DNA of 14,764 nucleotides. It comes from an archaeon. Its GTDB lineage: Archaea > Thermoproteota > Nitrososphaeria > Nitrososphaerales > CADDZS01. The notes below the pieces were generated by a model. The model was not told where the DNA came from. It searched no databases and worked only from the letters and a program-made list of their open reading frames with translations. Each line of letters begins with the position of its first letter. The stretch's first letter is position 1. The position numbers and the translations under genes are program-made. The stretch lies in contig JAKAPU010000051.1 of the NCBI GenBank assembly GCA_021806865.1, positions 1 through 14,764 of the forward strand, read 5' to 3'. This document shows, piece by piece, positions 1 through 6,262 of the stretch.

Positions 1-217
1 TAAGTCTCGAGTAAAAAGTGAGAAATAATCCACATGACACAAAGAACGGCACGCGATTTGAGGATGTGTAAGTGCGCTTTTGGCCCATATTAGATCGAAG
101 TGAGATGGCGGCTATCGGCCAGGCCCTGGTCAAAGCGCTTGCTTGGCGCGAGATGCCTTGTTTTTGCATTTTCATAGGACAGAGTTAAATTCAAGGATTT
201 ACAGCACAAGTGGCAGT

Positions 218-544
218 TTGCCTAAGGATTGCCAACATCCCACCTTCAGTCTAATGAGGAGTGGGCCAGATGTTTCAGCTTACTGCGCAAAGTGCTGGAA
301 GTTGATGTTCAAGGCCAAGGAGGTTGTTCTATGGAAATACGCTCTCGAAAGCGCGTTCAAAGATGAGCCTGAAGGCTGCGTCGGTAAGATAGCGAAAATC
401 TACAGAACAGATCGATTCGTTACAGCCAGATGCATGGCCTGCGACTATCACGTAAGGAAAAGCGAGTTCAAAGTAGAGCGTGGTGCTATTGTGCAGCCTA
501 GGATAGAACAGCCGAAATCCGTGTGGAAGATATCATCAATCTAG
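218..544 (+). CDS. Cys-rich protein of unknown function, possible zinc binder
   Basis: I do not recognise this 108-residue protein. It has two CxxC pairs, C23/C26 (YCAKC) and C72/C75 (CMACDYH), plus C5, H7 and H78, so it could bind zinc as a split ribbon. It has no signal peptide or membrane segment and a basic, hydrophilic tail. The frame is open from a TTG at 143, but I prefer the TTG at 218 because a TATA-like TTAAAT (185-190) lies about 30 bases before it, the spacing seen at several other genes here. Its stop is four bases from the stop of the opposing YHS gene, a normal convergent arrangement. It could still be a chance ORF: codon use is not decisive and I see no known domain. Confidence 0.42.
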   Translation: MPKDCQHPTFSLMRSGPDVSAYCAKCWKLMFKAKEVVLWKYALESAFKDEPEGCVGKIAKIYRTDRFVTARCMACDYHVRKSEFKVERGAIVQPRIEQPKSVWKISSI

Positions 545-548
545 ATGA

Positions 549-710
549 CTATCGACGGAATTTGTCAGTTTCCTTTTCAAAAAGCGACTTACACTCGGCG
601 GAGCAAAAATAGTAGATTGCACCGTTGCTATCCTGAAACTTGTTCTTCACCTTGCGAGGATCTACTGGCATCTCGCAGACCGGATCCTTCACCAGCATTT
701 CTGCACACAC
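549..710 (-). CDS. YHS-domain small metal-binding protein
   Basis: This 53-residue ORF reads as a compact YHS domain: a DPVCEMPVDP motif near the N-terminus and YYFCSAECKSLFEKE near the C-terminus. These are the two Cys-containing signatures of the family, which occurs alone or fused to copper ATPases and monooxygenases and is thought to bind metals. The GTG at 710 is preferred because a TATA-like ATTAAAAT on the minus strand (738-745) lies about 31 bases upstream; an ATG at 698 would remove four residues and leave the domain intact. The plus-strand ORF on the opposite side (545-727) has no recognisable content and is its shadow. The motif identification is firm; the cellular partner is unknown. 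Confidence 0.8.
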   Translation of the reverse strand: MCAEMLVKDPVCEMPVDPRKVKNKFQDSNGAIYYFCSAECKSLFEKETDKFRR

Positions 711-873
711 CGCTTTTGCATGATTAGCGACTTTGACATTTTAATGTTAGCGTTGACCTACTCGAGTTTTGTGCAATTGGCATAATCTATCTTCGAATAT
801 CGCTAGAGACAAGAGAGAGGCAGCGAACGAGATTCTACTAAAGAGAACTGTGGATGAAATTCTCTGGGAACGC

Positions 874-879
874 TATTAT
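874..879 (+). promoter_or_regulatory. TATA box of the TatD-family gene
   Basis: TATTAT is centred about 29 bases before the ATG at 906, the distance expected for a leaderless archaeal transcript. No Shine-Dalgarno sequence precedes the start, which agrees with leaderless initiation. Confidence 0.45.
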
Positions 880-905
880 CTTGGCTTCGTTTTGATGTAA
901 ATTGA

Positions 906-1673
906 ATGATGATAGACGCACACGCCCATCTCGATGACGATGCACTTGCTTTCTTTGTTGAGTCGATGGGTAACCGGAGCAGAGATCAGTTATTCATAGT
1001 ACTTTCAAATTCGGTAGATTACGACTCTTCGATTAAGAACTTGAAGCTTGCAGAAGTTCATCGTGAAGTCCGACCTTTTGTTGGAATCCATCCAGAGATT
1101 TTTGCTAAGCGAGGAAATGAAGCATTAGGTGAATCAGGTTTGGACTATGAGGTCGCGCGGATTGCAGGTTTGTTGTCGCGAGCTTCAGGAGTTGGTGAGA
1201 TTGGGCTAGATGACAAGTATGGCTCGATGGAATTTCAAAAGTATCTTATGGAAAAAATGCTCGCTCTGGCAGAACCAACTCGACTCCCTATTACTTTCCA
1301 CTGCAGAGGATCGGTTCAAGACATATTGAAAGTATTGTCAACATTCAACGTTACGGGAAATGTCCTATTTCATTGGTTCGCGGGATCAGAAGCTGAGCTT
1401 CGCACGCTTCAAGCGAAAGACATGTTTGTTTCGTTTGGACCGTCAGTACTCTATTCGAAAAGATTAGGTGAATTGGCGAGACGCAGTGACCAACATCTAA
1501 CGTTGGTTGAGACGGATTCTCCAACCAGATTCAATGGAATCACTGGCAACTCTCCGGGAACGCCGGTGCTTATTTCGAGTGTGGTCTTCAAGCTTGGATT
1601 GATACGAGGCGTCTCTTTCCAGGAAATGCTTCAAATCACGAATGATAACGCTTTGAGGTACTTGCAGACGTAA
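906..1673 (+). CDS. TatD-family metal-dependent hydrolase (DNase-like)
   Basis: This 255-residue TIM-barrel hydrolase carries the TatD signature set in order: HAHLD at the N-terminus (first metal ligands), VGIHPE, GEIGLD (bridging Glu), a conserved His in FHCRG, a second in FHWFAG, and the catalytic Asp in VETDSP. TatD proteins are cytoplasmic divalent-metal hydrolases with 3'-5' DNase or RNase activity; the natural substrate in archaea is not settled. Length is typical. Translation starts at 906, or at 909 since two ATGs are adjacent, with a TATA box 29 bases upstream and no Shine-Dalgarno sequence. It lies 89 bases before the eS17 gene, which seems to have its own promoter, so it is probably transcribed separately. 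Confidence 0.9.
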   Translation: MMIDAHAHLDDDALAFFVESMGNRSRDQLFIVLSNSVDYDSSIKNLKLAEVHREVRPFVGIHPEIFAKRGNEALGESGLDYEVARIAGLLSRASGVGEIGLDDKYGSMEFQKYLMEKMLALAEPTRLPITFHCRGSVQDILKVLSTFNVTGNVLFHWFAGSEAELRTLQAKDMFVSFGPSVLYSKRLGELARRSDQHLTLVETDSPTRFNGITGNSPGTPVLISSVVFKLGLIRGVSFQEMLQITNDNALRYLQT

Positions 1674-1762
1674 CACTGATTAAGGGTTGATTCGAAGTCG
1701 TCAGACTACTTTCAGATAAATCCAACCAATTTGACAGGGTGTAGAAGTACGAGTGATTTCCA

Positions 1763-2035
1763 TTGAATAGGATAAGGAAACTGGCTGAAGAGATTCTCGC
1801 AAAGTATCCAACTATGTTTTCAACAGATTTTGAAGCCAACAAGAAAGCGCTTGATCAGGTTGCTGTGATAAGGAACAGGGCCCTTAGAAACCAGATTGCG
1901 GGGGCGATAGCAGTCAAAGTAGCCGAAACCCAACCCAAATCTCCAACAATCGCGGTGACCGAAGGGACTGAAGTGGAAGTTCAAGCGCAAACCGCGAATG
2001 ATTCCGCTCCTGAGAAAGTTTCTAATGAAGCTTAA
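1763..2035 (+). CDS. rps17e: Small ribosomal subunit protein eS17 with a C-terminal tail
   Basis: Residues 1-55 match eS17: basic N-terminal helix, ILAKYP, FSTDFEANKK, then a second helical part with RALRNQIAGAI. This is an archaeal/eukaryal-specific protein of the 30S subunit. Archaeal members are usually about 60-70 residues; this one has 90, with residues 56-90 a low-complexity tail rich in Thr, Glu, Ala and Val. The TTG at 1763 is the only usable start because an in-frame TGA lies just before it (1754-1756). GAGTGAT at 1751-1757 can act as a Shine-Dalgarno sequence and a TATA-like GATAAATC lies near 1715-1722. It is the first gene of a five-gene operon. Confidence 0.88.
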   Translation: MNRIRKLAEEILAKYPTMFSTDFEANKKALDQVAVIRNRALRNQIAGAIAVKVAETQPKSPTIAVTEGTEVEVQAQTANDSAPEKVSNEA

Positions 2036-2067
2036 GCGAAAGAAGACCTTCAGATGAGTCTCTTCGC

Positions 2068-2913
2068 TTGAAGGTTCATATTCTTGGAAAAGGGACTATA
2101 GACCTTTCTATTGTTTCATTGGAAGAGATAAAGCCGCACGAAGCAACTATTCCGTCCTTTCTTTCATCCATTGAACGCGACATGAAAAGGACGGGATTCC
2201 AACGCGACCCGATTCTGATAGATAGGAAGACCCATATGGCGCTAGATGGGATGCATCGGCGGCAAGCTCTGGCTTCGCTTAGGGCGAAGTACGCCATTTG
2301 TTCGGAATTTGACTATTTCGATCAAAGCGTGAAGCTCGAGAGATGGCTGAGATATCTTGTTGCGCCAAACTTGGAAACGGTAAAGCGTATGATTTCAATG
2401 TTTCACATGAAGAAGGTTCGCGGGATAGGGAATGCAATTAAAGCGGTTGACTCCCGAAAGAGTGGATTCGCAATACTCAATAGACGTTCTTCTTTCGTGA
2501 GTCAAGACGTAAAGAACATATTCGAAGTGTATCAGAAACTCGAAGACGTAGATCAATTATGCGAACAAAATCAGGTTGAGATATCGTTTGCCAGTGACAA
2601 AGAAAAACTGGATCTGTACTCATCCGAGTCTGTTTTTGTTCTTTATCCAGCACCGTTGCACAAATCCGATGTGGTGGCGATGGTGAAAAGAAGCTCAGTT
2701 TTTCCTTGCAAGACAACCAGGCATATTGTGCCTCTGAGGCCTATGGGTGTTTACTTTCCGCTGGACATGCTAGTTCACTCAAGCAAAAGAATCTGCGAGC
2801 GGGAACTGAAAAGGATTGTAAAGCTTAGTAATGTAGTTGTGGAGGAACAGGATGTATGGTATGAAGGAAGACGGTACTCTGAACCAATTGCTGTGTTCAG
2901 AAAGCATTCCTGA
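2068..2913 (+). CDS. ParB/Srx-fold protein, SerK-like (free serine kinase family)
   Basis: This 281-residue protein has a ParB-like N-terminal domain: RTGFQRDPILIDRKTH followed by DGMHRRQAL (residues 60-68), the equivalent of the DGHHR loop. A second block at 211-235 (FPCKTTRHIVPLRP, then FPLDML) resembles the conserved C-terminal block of archaeal SerK and bacterial SbnI, nucleotide-dependent free-serine kinases that make O-phosphoserine for cysteine or siderophore precursors. I infer kinase activity from these two blocks; a regulatory ParB-like role is the alternative. The TTG at 2068 is the first start after an in-frame stop. A short imperfect inverted repeat (AGCGAA...TTCGCT) surrounds it. 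The next gene, a sulfur-carrier-like protein, begins 13 bases after its stop, which fits a link to sulfur metabolism. Confidence 0.65.
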   Translation: MKVHILGKGTIDLSIVSLEEIKPHEATIPSFLSSIERDMKRTGFQRDPILIDRKTHMALDGMHRRQALASLRAKYAICSEFDYFDQSVKLERWLRYLVAPNLETVKRMISMFHMKKVRGIGNAIKAVDSRKSGFAILNRRSSFVSQDVKNIFEVYQKLEDVDQLCEQNQVEISFASDKEKLDLYSSESVFVLYPAPLHKSDVVAMVKRSSVFPCKTTRHIVPLRPMGVYFPLDMLVHSSKRICERELKRIVKLSNVVVEEQDVWYEGRRYSEPIAVFRKHS

Positions 2914-2926
2914 GGCTGCTTGTGGT

Positions 2927-3190
2927 TTGAGCAAGGCTACAGTCAGAATCTTGGGCAATCTCGCGCGATTGCCCAATGGTCAGAGGCTGCACGAAGTCGT
3001 TATCGAAGCGCCAATCCGAGTGAAAGACCTCCTCATACTGCTGAAGGAAAAAAAGGGCGTCGAGGTGAGGCGAGACAGCACGCTCATACTTGTTAACGGA
3101 GTCGAGGCAAACGCCCTTGACGACTTGGACACAGAGATTGAAGCGGGATTTGAGATAGTTCTGGTTCCAATGTTTCATGGCGGAAGATAG
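2927..3190 (+). CDS. MoaD/ThiS/Urm1-like beta-grasp protein ending GGR
   Basis: The 87-residue product has the ubiquitin-like beta-grasp pattern: ATVRILGNLA strand, a helix around VKDLLILLKEK, LILVNGVEANAL, and a final strand EIVLVP leading to a C-terminal HGGR. Family members are sulfur carriers (molybdopterin, thiamine, tRNA thiolation) or SAMP/Urm1 protein modifiers, activated by an E1-like enzyme at the terminal Gly. One Arg follows the GlyGly here, so either trimming is needed or the protein is not a classical carrier. I chose the TTG at 2927, 13 bases after the previous stop, because the protein then begins at the first strand. An ATG at 2852 with GGAGG six bases upstream is a real alternative and would add 25 residues and overlap the previous gene. 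Confidence 0.75.
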   Translation: MSKATVRILGNLARLPNGQRLHEVVIEAPIRVKDLLILLKEKKGVEVRRDSTLILVNGVEANALDDLDTEIEAGFEIVLVPMFHGGR

Positions 3191-3803
3191 CACATTGAAA
3201 TTTTTGGCTCCTACTTGGGATGCTATCTACATCCAATCGATCAAACTGGCTACCCAGCTGCGAAAGAGCGACAACTGGCCCTTCGATGTTATAGTCGGGG
3301 TGTCGCGAGGAGGGCTGGCAATAACGCGAATCATGTCGGATCTCTTGGACATTCAGAAGGTAATGGTCACTCGATGCGAGTACTATTCAGATGTTGGTGA
3401 ACGGAAGGAGCGACCCGTAATCACTCAGAAAATCCAAGGCAGCATAAGAGGGAAGAACGTTTTGCTTATCGACGATGTATCGGACACAGGAGAAAGCTTG
3501 ATTGAAATCAAAAAGTATCTGATTTCTAAACGCCCTAATAGTATCACGGTTGCTACTATTCACATCAAACCTTGGAGCATACTAATTCCAGACTACTATG
3601 TGAGCAAGACTGATGCTTGGATAATATACCCGTGGGAGCTATGCGAAGCGATAAAGTCTCTAACGGCAAAGCAGGGAACTCCAATACTTGCGAAGACTGG
3701 AATGCCCTCAAAGTATGTCCGAATGATACTGGAGATGGACAAGTCCTTGATTCAGCTCGCGAAAACTGATATCGCGCATGTATCCAAAAAAGTTCGGAAG
3801 TGA
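3177..3803 (+). CDS. Phosphoribosyltransferase, xanthine/guanine type-like
   Basis: This 208-residue enzyme has the type I phosphoribosyltransferase fold. GVSRGGL (41-47) is the pyrophosphate-binding loop and VLLIDDVSDTGESL (95-108) is the PRPP loop with its two adjacent Asp residues. PDYYV and W..YPWE (138-154) resemble the hood region of archaeal xanthine/hypoxanthine/guanine salvage enzymes. It probably transfers a purine base to PRPP in the cytoplasm, but the exact base cannot be read from the sequence. The region after residue 160 is an uncommon Lys-rich helical extension. Its ATG at 3177 lies inside the end of the MoaD-like gene (14-base overlap), and its stop overlaps the next gene's GTG (GTGA at 3800-3803), so both junctions look translationally coupled. 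Confidence 0.85.
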   Translation: MAEDSTLKFLAPTWDAIYIQSIKLATQLRKSDNWPFDVIVGVSRGGLAITRIMSDLLDIQKVMVTRCEYYSDVGERKERPVITQKIQGSIRGKNVLLIDDVSDTGESLIEIKKYLISKRPNSITVATIHIKPWSILIPDYYVSKTDAWIIYPWELCEAIKSLTAKQGTPILAKTGMPSKYVRMILEMDKSLIQLAKTDIAHVSKKVRK

Positions 3804-4348
3804 CAATTCGCCTGCCAGTCTGGTCGATGGCCGTCGCCAGCGGCGATGCCAATCTTGTCGGATTTGCTACTGGAATAAAGATTGGGAGTGAATCGGACCT
3901 TTCGAATACCGCGAAGAGTCTTCCTGAAGGTGTCACGCTTTGCGTCCCGCTTCTGATTGCCGGCTTGCCGCATGTTGAAGGAGTTCTGAAGCAAGCGGCA
4001 GAATATTGGAATAAAAGGTTACAGCTAGCAAGAAATCGATCAATTGATCTTCTAATGCGAGTAACCTGCCAGAGACAGATAGCTGACGCGGTTCAACTAT
4101 CTGGACTTGCGAAAACTTCTGCGGTAGTAGTGTTTGGGTTAGTTGATCCGGCATTTAATGTAGAAGGATTGGTAGAAGATCTGCTTGCCAAATTCGGGGG
4201 CGCGGTAGAGGAAGAGAAACTATTACTACTCGATGATGACAAGGTTCGGTACCTGAAGAAAGTGCACTCACTTCCGGAGTGGATGCGAACAGATCAGATT
4301 GTTCCGATTTTGCTCGAACGAGCTGTTCTTCTGGCCTTTTCGAAGTAG
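3800..4348 (+). CDS. cgi121: KEOPS complex subunit Cgi121-like
   Basis: The 182-residue protein resembles Cgi121/TPRKB, the KEOPS subunit that binds the Bud32 kinase-like subunit and helps dock tRNA for N6-threonylcarbamoyladenosine (t6A37) formation. The best block is residues 77-103, ARNRSIDLLMRVTC then QRQIADAVQL, followed by the strand AVVVFGL; a basic, aromatic helix precedes it (LKQAAEYWNKRLQ). Length is close to yeast Cgi121. The GTG start overlaps the previous stop by four bases (GTGA). Its 3' end overlaps by 55 bases with the convergent sua5 gene, whose product supplies the threonylcarbamoyl-AMP that KEOPS uses; this pairing supports the call. No other KEOPS gene is visible here. The family is divergent, so the call rests on one block plus context. 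Confidence 0.68.
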   Translation: MTIRLPVWSMAVASGDANLVGFATGIKIGSESDLSNTAKSLPEGVTLCVPLLIAGLPHVEGVLKQAAEYWNKRLQLARNRSIDLLMRVTCQRQIADAVQLSGLAKTSAVVVFGLVDPAFNVEGLVEDLLAKFGGAVEEEKLLLLDDDKVRYLKKVHSLPEWMRTDQIVPILLERAVLLAFSK

Positions 4349-4953
4349 TCTAGCACTTCTGCTGATGGCAACGCTCCTTCTCGAACCACCTTTGGCGCGT
4401 CAGGAGTTGCGAAATCGATGACTGTTGAGGAGATCCTGTCTTGCCCACACCTGCCCTTGACAAAGTAATCAGCTCCCTTTGCAAATTCTGCTAGCCCTTG
4501 ATCCTCAGGATCTATGAACGGTGTCGTGCCGGAAACATTCGCGCTGGTGCCAGTCAGACTGCCTCCGCACTTCGAAATCAATCGTGTGCAACATTCGTGA
4601 TTTGGAATCCGGACCGCGAGGAAGCGAGAGTCTCCATTGAGTAGTTTAGGCAATGATATGTTTTGCAATGGAAGTATCATTGTAAGTTTTCCTGGCCAAT
4701 ATTTCTCAGCCACTGCACGTGCCGCATCGTCCATAATGACAAATCTTTCCACGCTTTCAATACTGTCGAATAAAACTGGTAGGTGTTTGCCAAGCTCTCG
4801 TTGCTTCAGCTCAAAACACTTTGAAATTCCTTCAACAGAAAGAGGGCTCGAGCCCAGTCCGTAAACAGTATCTGTAGGAAACACTACAACGCAGCCTTTT
4901 GCTACATCGGCTCCTACTACGGTCAAGTCTGAACTGCAGTCAATCATTTTCAT
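4294..4953 (-). CDS. sua5: Threonylcarbamoyl-AMP synthase, YrdC/Sua5 family
   Basis: This 219-residue YrdC-domain protein makes L-threonylcarbamoyladenylate from Thr, bicarbonate and ATP, the first step of t6A37 synthesis. Motifs in order: FPTDTVYGLG (25-34), KQRE (50-53, the K-x-R substrate site), PGKLT (87-91), AVRIPNH (113-119), TGTSANVSG (134-142) and STVID with VVREGA near the end. It lacks the extra C-terminal Sua5 domain, so it is the short YrdC-like form. The frame is open to 5046, but ATGs at 4953 and 4947 are the likely starts because AAAGGA lies directly upstream; the 4947 ATG has the better spacing. The gene converges on the Cgi121-like gene, and its last 18 codons are antisense to that gene's end. 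Confidence 0.93.
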   Translation of the reverse strand: MKMIDCSSDLTVVGADVAKGCVVVFPTDTVYGLGSSPLSVEGISKCFELKQRELGKHLPVLFDSIESVERFVIMDDAARAVAEKYWPGKLTMILPLQNISLPKLLNGDSRFLAVRIPNHECCTRLISKCGGSLTGTSANVSGTTPFIDPEDQGLAEFAKGADYFVKGRCGQDRISSTVIDFATPDAPKVVREGALPSAEVLDYFEKARRTARSSKIGTI

Positions 4954-5068
4954 TAGTCCTTTGTCACGTCCGCCCGGATTCTTGCTGTGATACCGAAGGT
5001 ATGCATTGACAAGATGCAGCCTAATGAAAATGTTTATCAGACACAAATTGCGGCAAAATCGCGCTTCG

Positions 5069-5173
5069 GTGCGAACACACTTGTCAGAAGAAGACGATGA
5101 ACTGGAAGACGAAGACTACGACGACGATTACGACGAAGGTTGGGAAGAAGACTTCGAAGAAGATGGCGAATAG
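5069..5173 (+). CDS. Very acidic small protein of unknown function
   Basis: A short frame encodes about 34 residues from the GTG at 5069, or 30 from the TTG at 5081. From the TTG, 21 of 30 residues are Asp or Glu, with Tyr, Trp and Phe interspersed (EDYDDDYDEGWEEDFEED). Codons are GAA, GAC and GAT in a pattern natural for an acidic protein rather than a simple DNA repeat. ATGs at 5024 and 5030 would extend it upstream with a basic segment. A TATA-like TTTATC (5033-5038) lies about 34 bases before the GTG. The gene is divergent from sua5 and 113 bases before the triosephosphate isomerase start. I cannot assign a function; acidic peptides of this kind can bind basic proteins such as histones or ribosomal proteins, but that is speculation. 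Confidence 0.5.
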   Translation: MRTHLSEEDDELEDEDYDDDYDEGWEEDFEEDGE

Positions 5174-5231
5174 GCCTTCTACATGAGTACATTGAGTTAG
5201 GATGTTGTGGCAGGAAACACTTTCCTTTTAC

Positions 5232-5237
5232 TTTTAA
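5232..5237 (+). promoter_or_regulatory. TATA box of the tpiA gene
   Basis: TTTTAA lies in a short near-palindrome (5230-5240). A transcript starting about 26 bases downstream would carry a leader of about 25 bases that includes the GAGGGA Shine-Dalgarno sequence before 5287. This is one of the few genes here that seems to have a leader. Confidence 0.4.
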
Positions 5238-5286
5238 GTTCGTGCTGCTGCAATTCCCTCAATTCCATTTTCTAGAGGGACATACG

Positions 5287-6036
5287 ATGCGATACTTACT
5301 CCTTAACTTGAAGAATTATACTGAGGTTCTTGGAAGTCGGTTAGACCAATTTCTTTCAGTTGTTGAGAGAACATCGATAAAGAACGCCAAAGACGTTGAA
5401 ATCTCAGTTGCGCTTCCCGCTTTCTATTTGGCATATGCTCATTCCAAGTATCCTAGAGCCAGATGCTTTGCCCAACACCTGGATAATGAGGTGCCTGGAA
5501 GTACCACGGGATTCTTGGTTCCTGAAATTGCAAGGCAAAGCGGTGCCGTAGGGACGCTCGTGAATCACAGTGAACACCGACTGGATATAGGTGAAATTGC
5601 CAGTTTGACTAGAAGATTACACGAACTCGGGATAATCTCAGTTGTTTGCGCAAAAGATCCGGCAGAGGTGGCATCTTTCGCGAAATTTTCACCTGATTTC
5701 ATAGCTATCGAACCTCCAGAACTGATCGGAACTGGAAACGCCGTCTCGAAATCAAGGCCAGAGGTTATCTCAGAATCCTACTGGAGCTTGGTGAGAGCAA
5801 AGAGAAGAGGATCGAGAACCCGATTGCTCTGCGGCGCTGGGATTGTCAACGGTACTGATGCAAAGAGTGCAATCGAGCTTGGTGCGTCTGGAATTCTTGT
5901 TGCAAGCGGCGTGGTGAAATCAAGGAACTGGTCTGTTGCAGTGCAGGACCTGGTTAGAGGTCTCAGCGACGCAAAGCGAACAAAATCAGACTTGCAATGG
6001 AGATCAGAATCAGTATCGGTGAAGTCACGAAAGTGA
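5287..6036 (+). CDS. tpiA: Triosephosphate isomerase, archaeal type
   Basis: This 249-residue TIM barrel interconverts dihydroxyacetone phosphate and glyceraldehyde 3-phosphate in glycolysis and gluconeogenesis. Active-site pieces are present: N7 and K9 in LNLKNY, H94 in NHSEHR, E142 in IEPPELIGTG, the phosphate-binding CGAGI, and GASGILVASGVV near the end. It has the compact archaeal length rather than about 250 residues plus the extra helices of bacterial and eukaryal forms. The frame stays open upstream to 5140, but the ATG at 5287 is the start: it gives the canonical first strand and has GAGGGA (5275-5280) seven bases before it. The last 20 residues are a hydrophilic tail antisense to the convergent DUF2905-like gene (74-base overlap). 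Confidence 0.94.
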   Translation: MRYLLLNLKNYTEVLGSRLDQFLSVVERTSIKNAKDVEISVALPAFYLAYAHSKYPRARCFAQHLDNEVPGSTTGFLVPEIARQSGAVGTLVNHSEHRLDIGEIASLTRRLHELGIISVVCAKDPAEVASFAKFSPDFIAIEPPELIGTGNAVSKSRPEVISESYWSLVRAKRRGSRTRLLCGAGIVNGTDAKSAIELGASGILVASGVVKSRNWSVAVQDLVRGLSDAKRTKSDLQWRSESVSVKSRK

Positions 6037-6205
6037 AGCCATCACTCCTGTAGACATAGAGTATTATCCACGGAATCTTCAAGCCGCTCAGCAATCCTGA
6101 TTTTGCGATCAAGGGAATGACGAAGAACGCTATGCCGAGCAAGATCAATGTTGCACCAAGTGCGTAAAAAGTCCATTCCGATGGAATCTGTCCCTGCTGG
6201 CTCAT
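5963..6205 (-). CDS. DUF2905-like small two-helix membrane protein
   Basis: The 80-residue product has two hydrophobic helices, about 14-32 (YALGATLILLGIAFFVIP) and 60-78 (TSPILILISIASLILFAL). Between them is a short polar stretch with a K-x-PW-x-I-x2-YRSDGFTFV pattern, like the GDI...R...F-FP linker of DUF2905 proteins, which are small membrane proteins without known function. The ATG at 6205 lies about 28 bases from the centre of the TATA box shared with the divergent dehydrogenase gene, so it is probably translated from a leaderless mRNA. It overlaps the convergent tpiA end. The family match is by pattern only. Confidence 0.68.
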   Translation of the reverse strand: MSQQGQIPSEWTFYALGATLILLGIAFFVIPLIAKSGLLSGLKIPWIILYVYRSDGFTFVTSPILILISIASLILFALRR

Positions 6206-6228
6206 GCATCTTGGTCGTGCTTGGTCAA

Positions 6229-6238
6229 GATATAAATC
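6229..6238. promoter_or_regulatory. Shared TATA box for two divergent leaderless genes
   Basis: GATATAAATC matches its own reverse complement at eight of ten positions. Its centre (6233.5) lies 28.5 bases from the A of the minus-strand ATG at 6205 and 29.5 bases from the A of the plus-strand ATG at 6263, both ideal for leaderless archaeal transcripts. No other TATA-like sequence serves either gene in this 57-base gap. Confidence 0.6.
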
Positions 6239-6262
6239 CAGAAGATGGTCTGTCTACTGCGA

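Noticed and set aside
545..727. 60-residue plus-strand ORF
   Set aside because: It is the reverse complement of the YHS-domain gene, whose motifs are unmistakable, and has no motif of its own.
4637..4864. 75-residue plus-strand ORF
   Set aside because: It is antisense to sua5, which has complete YrdC motifs.
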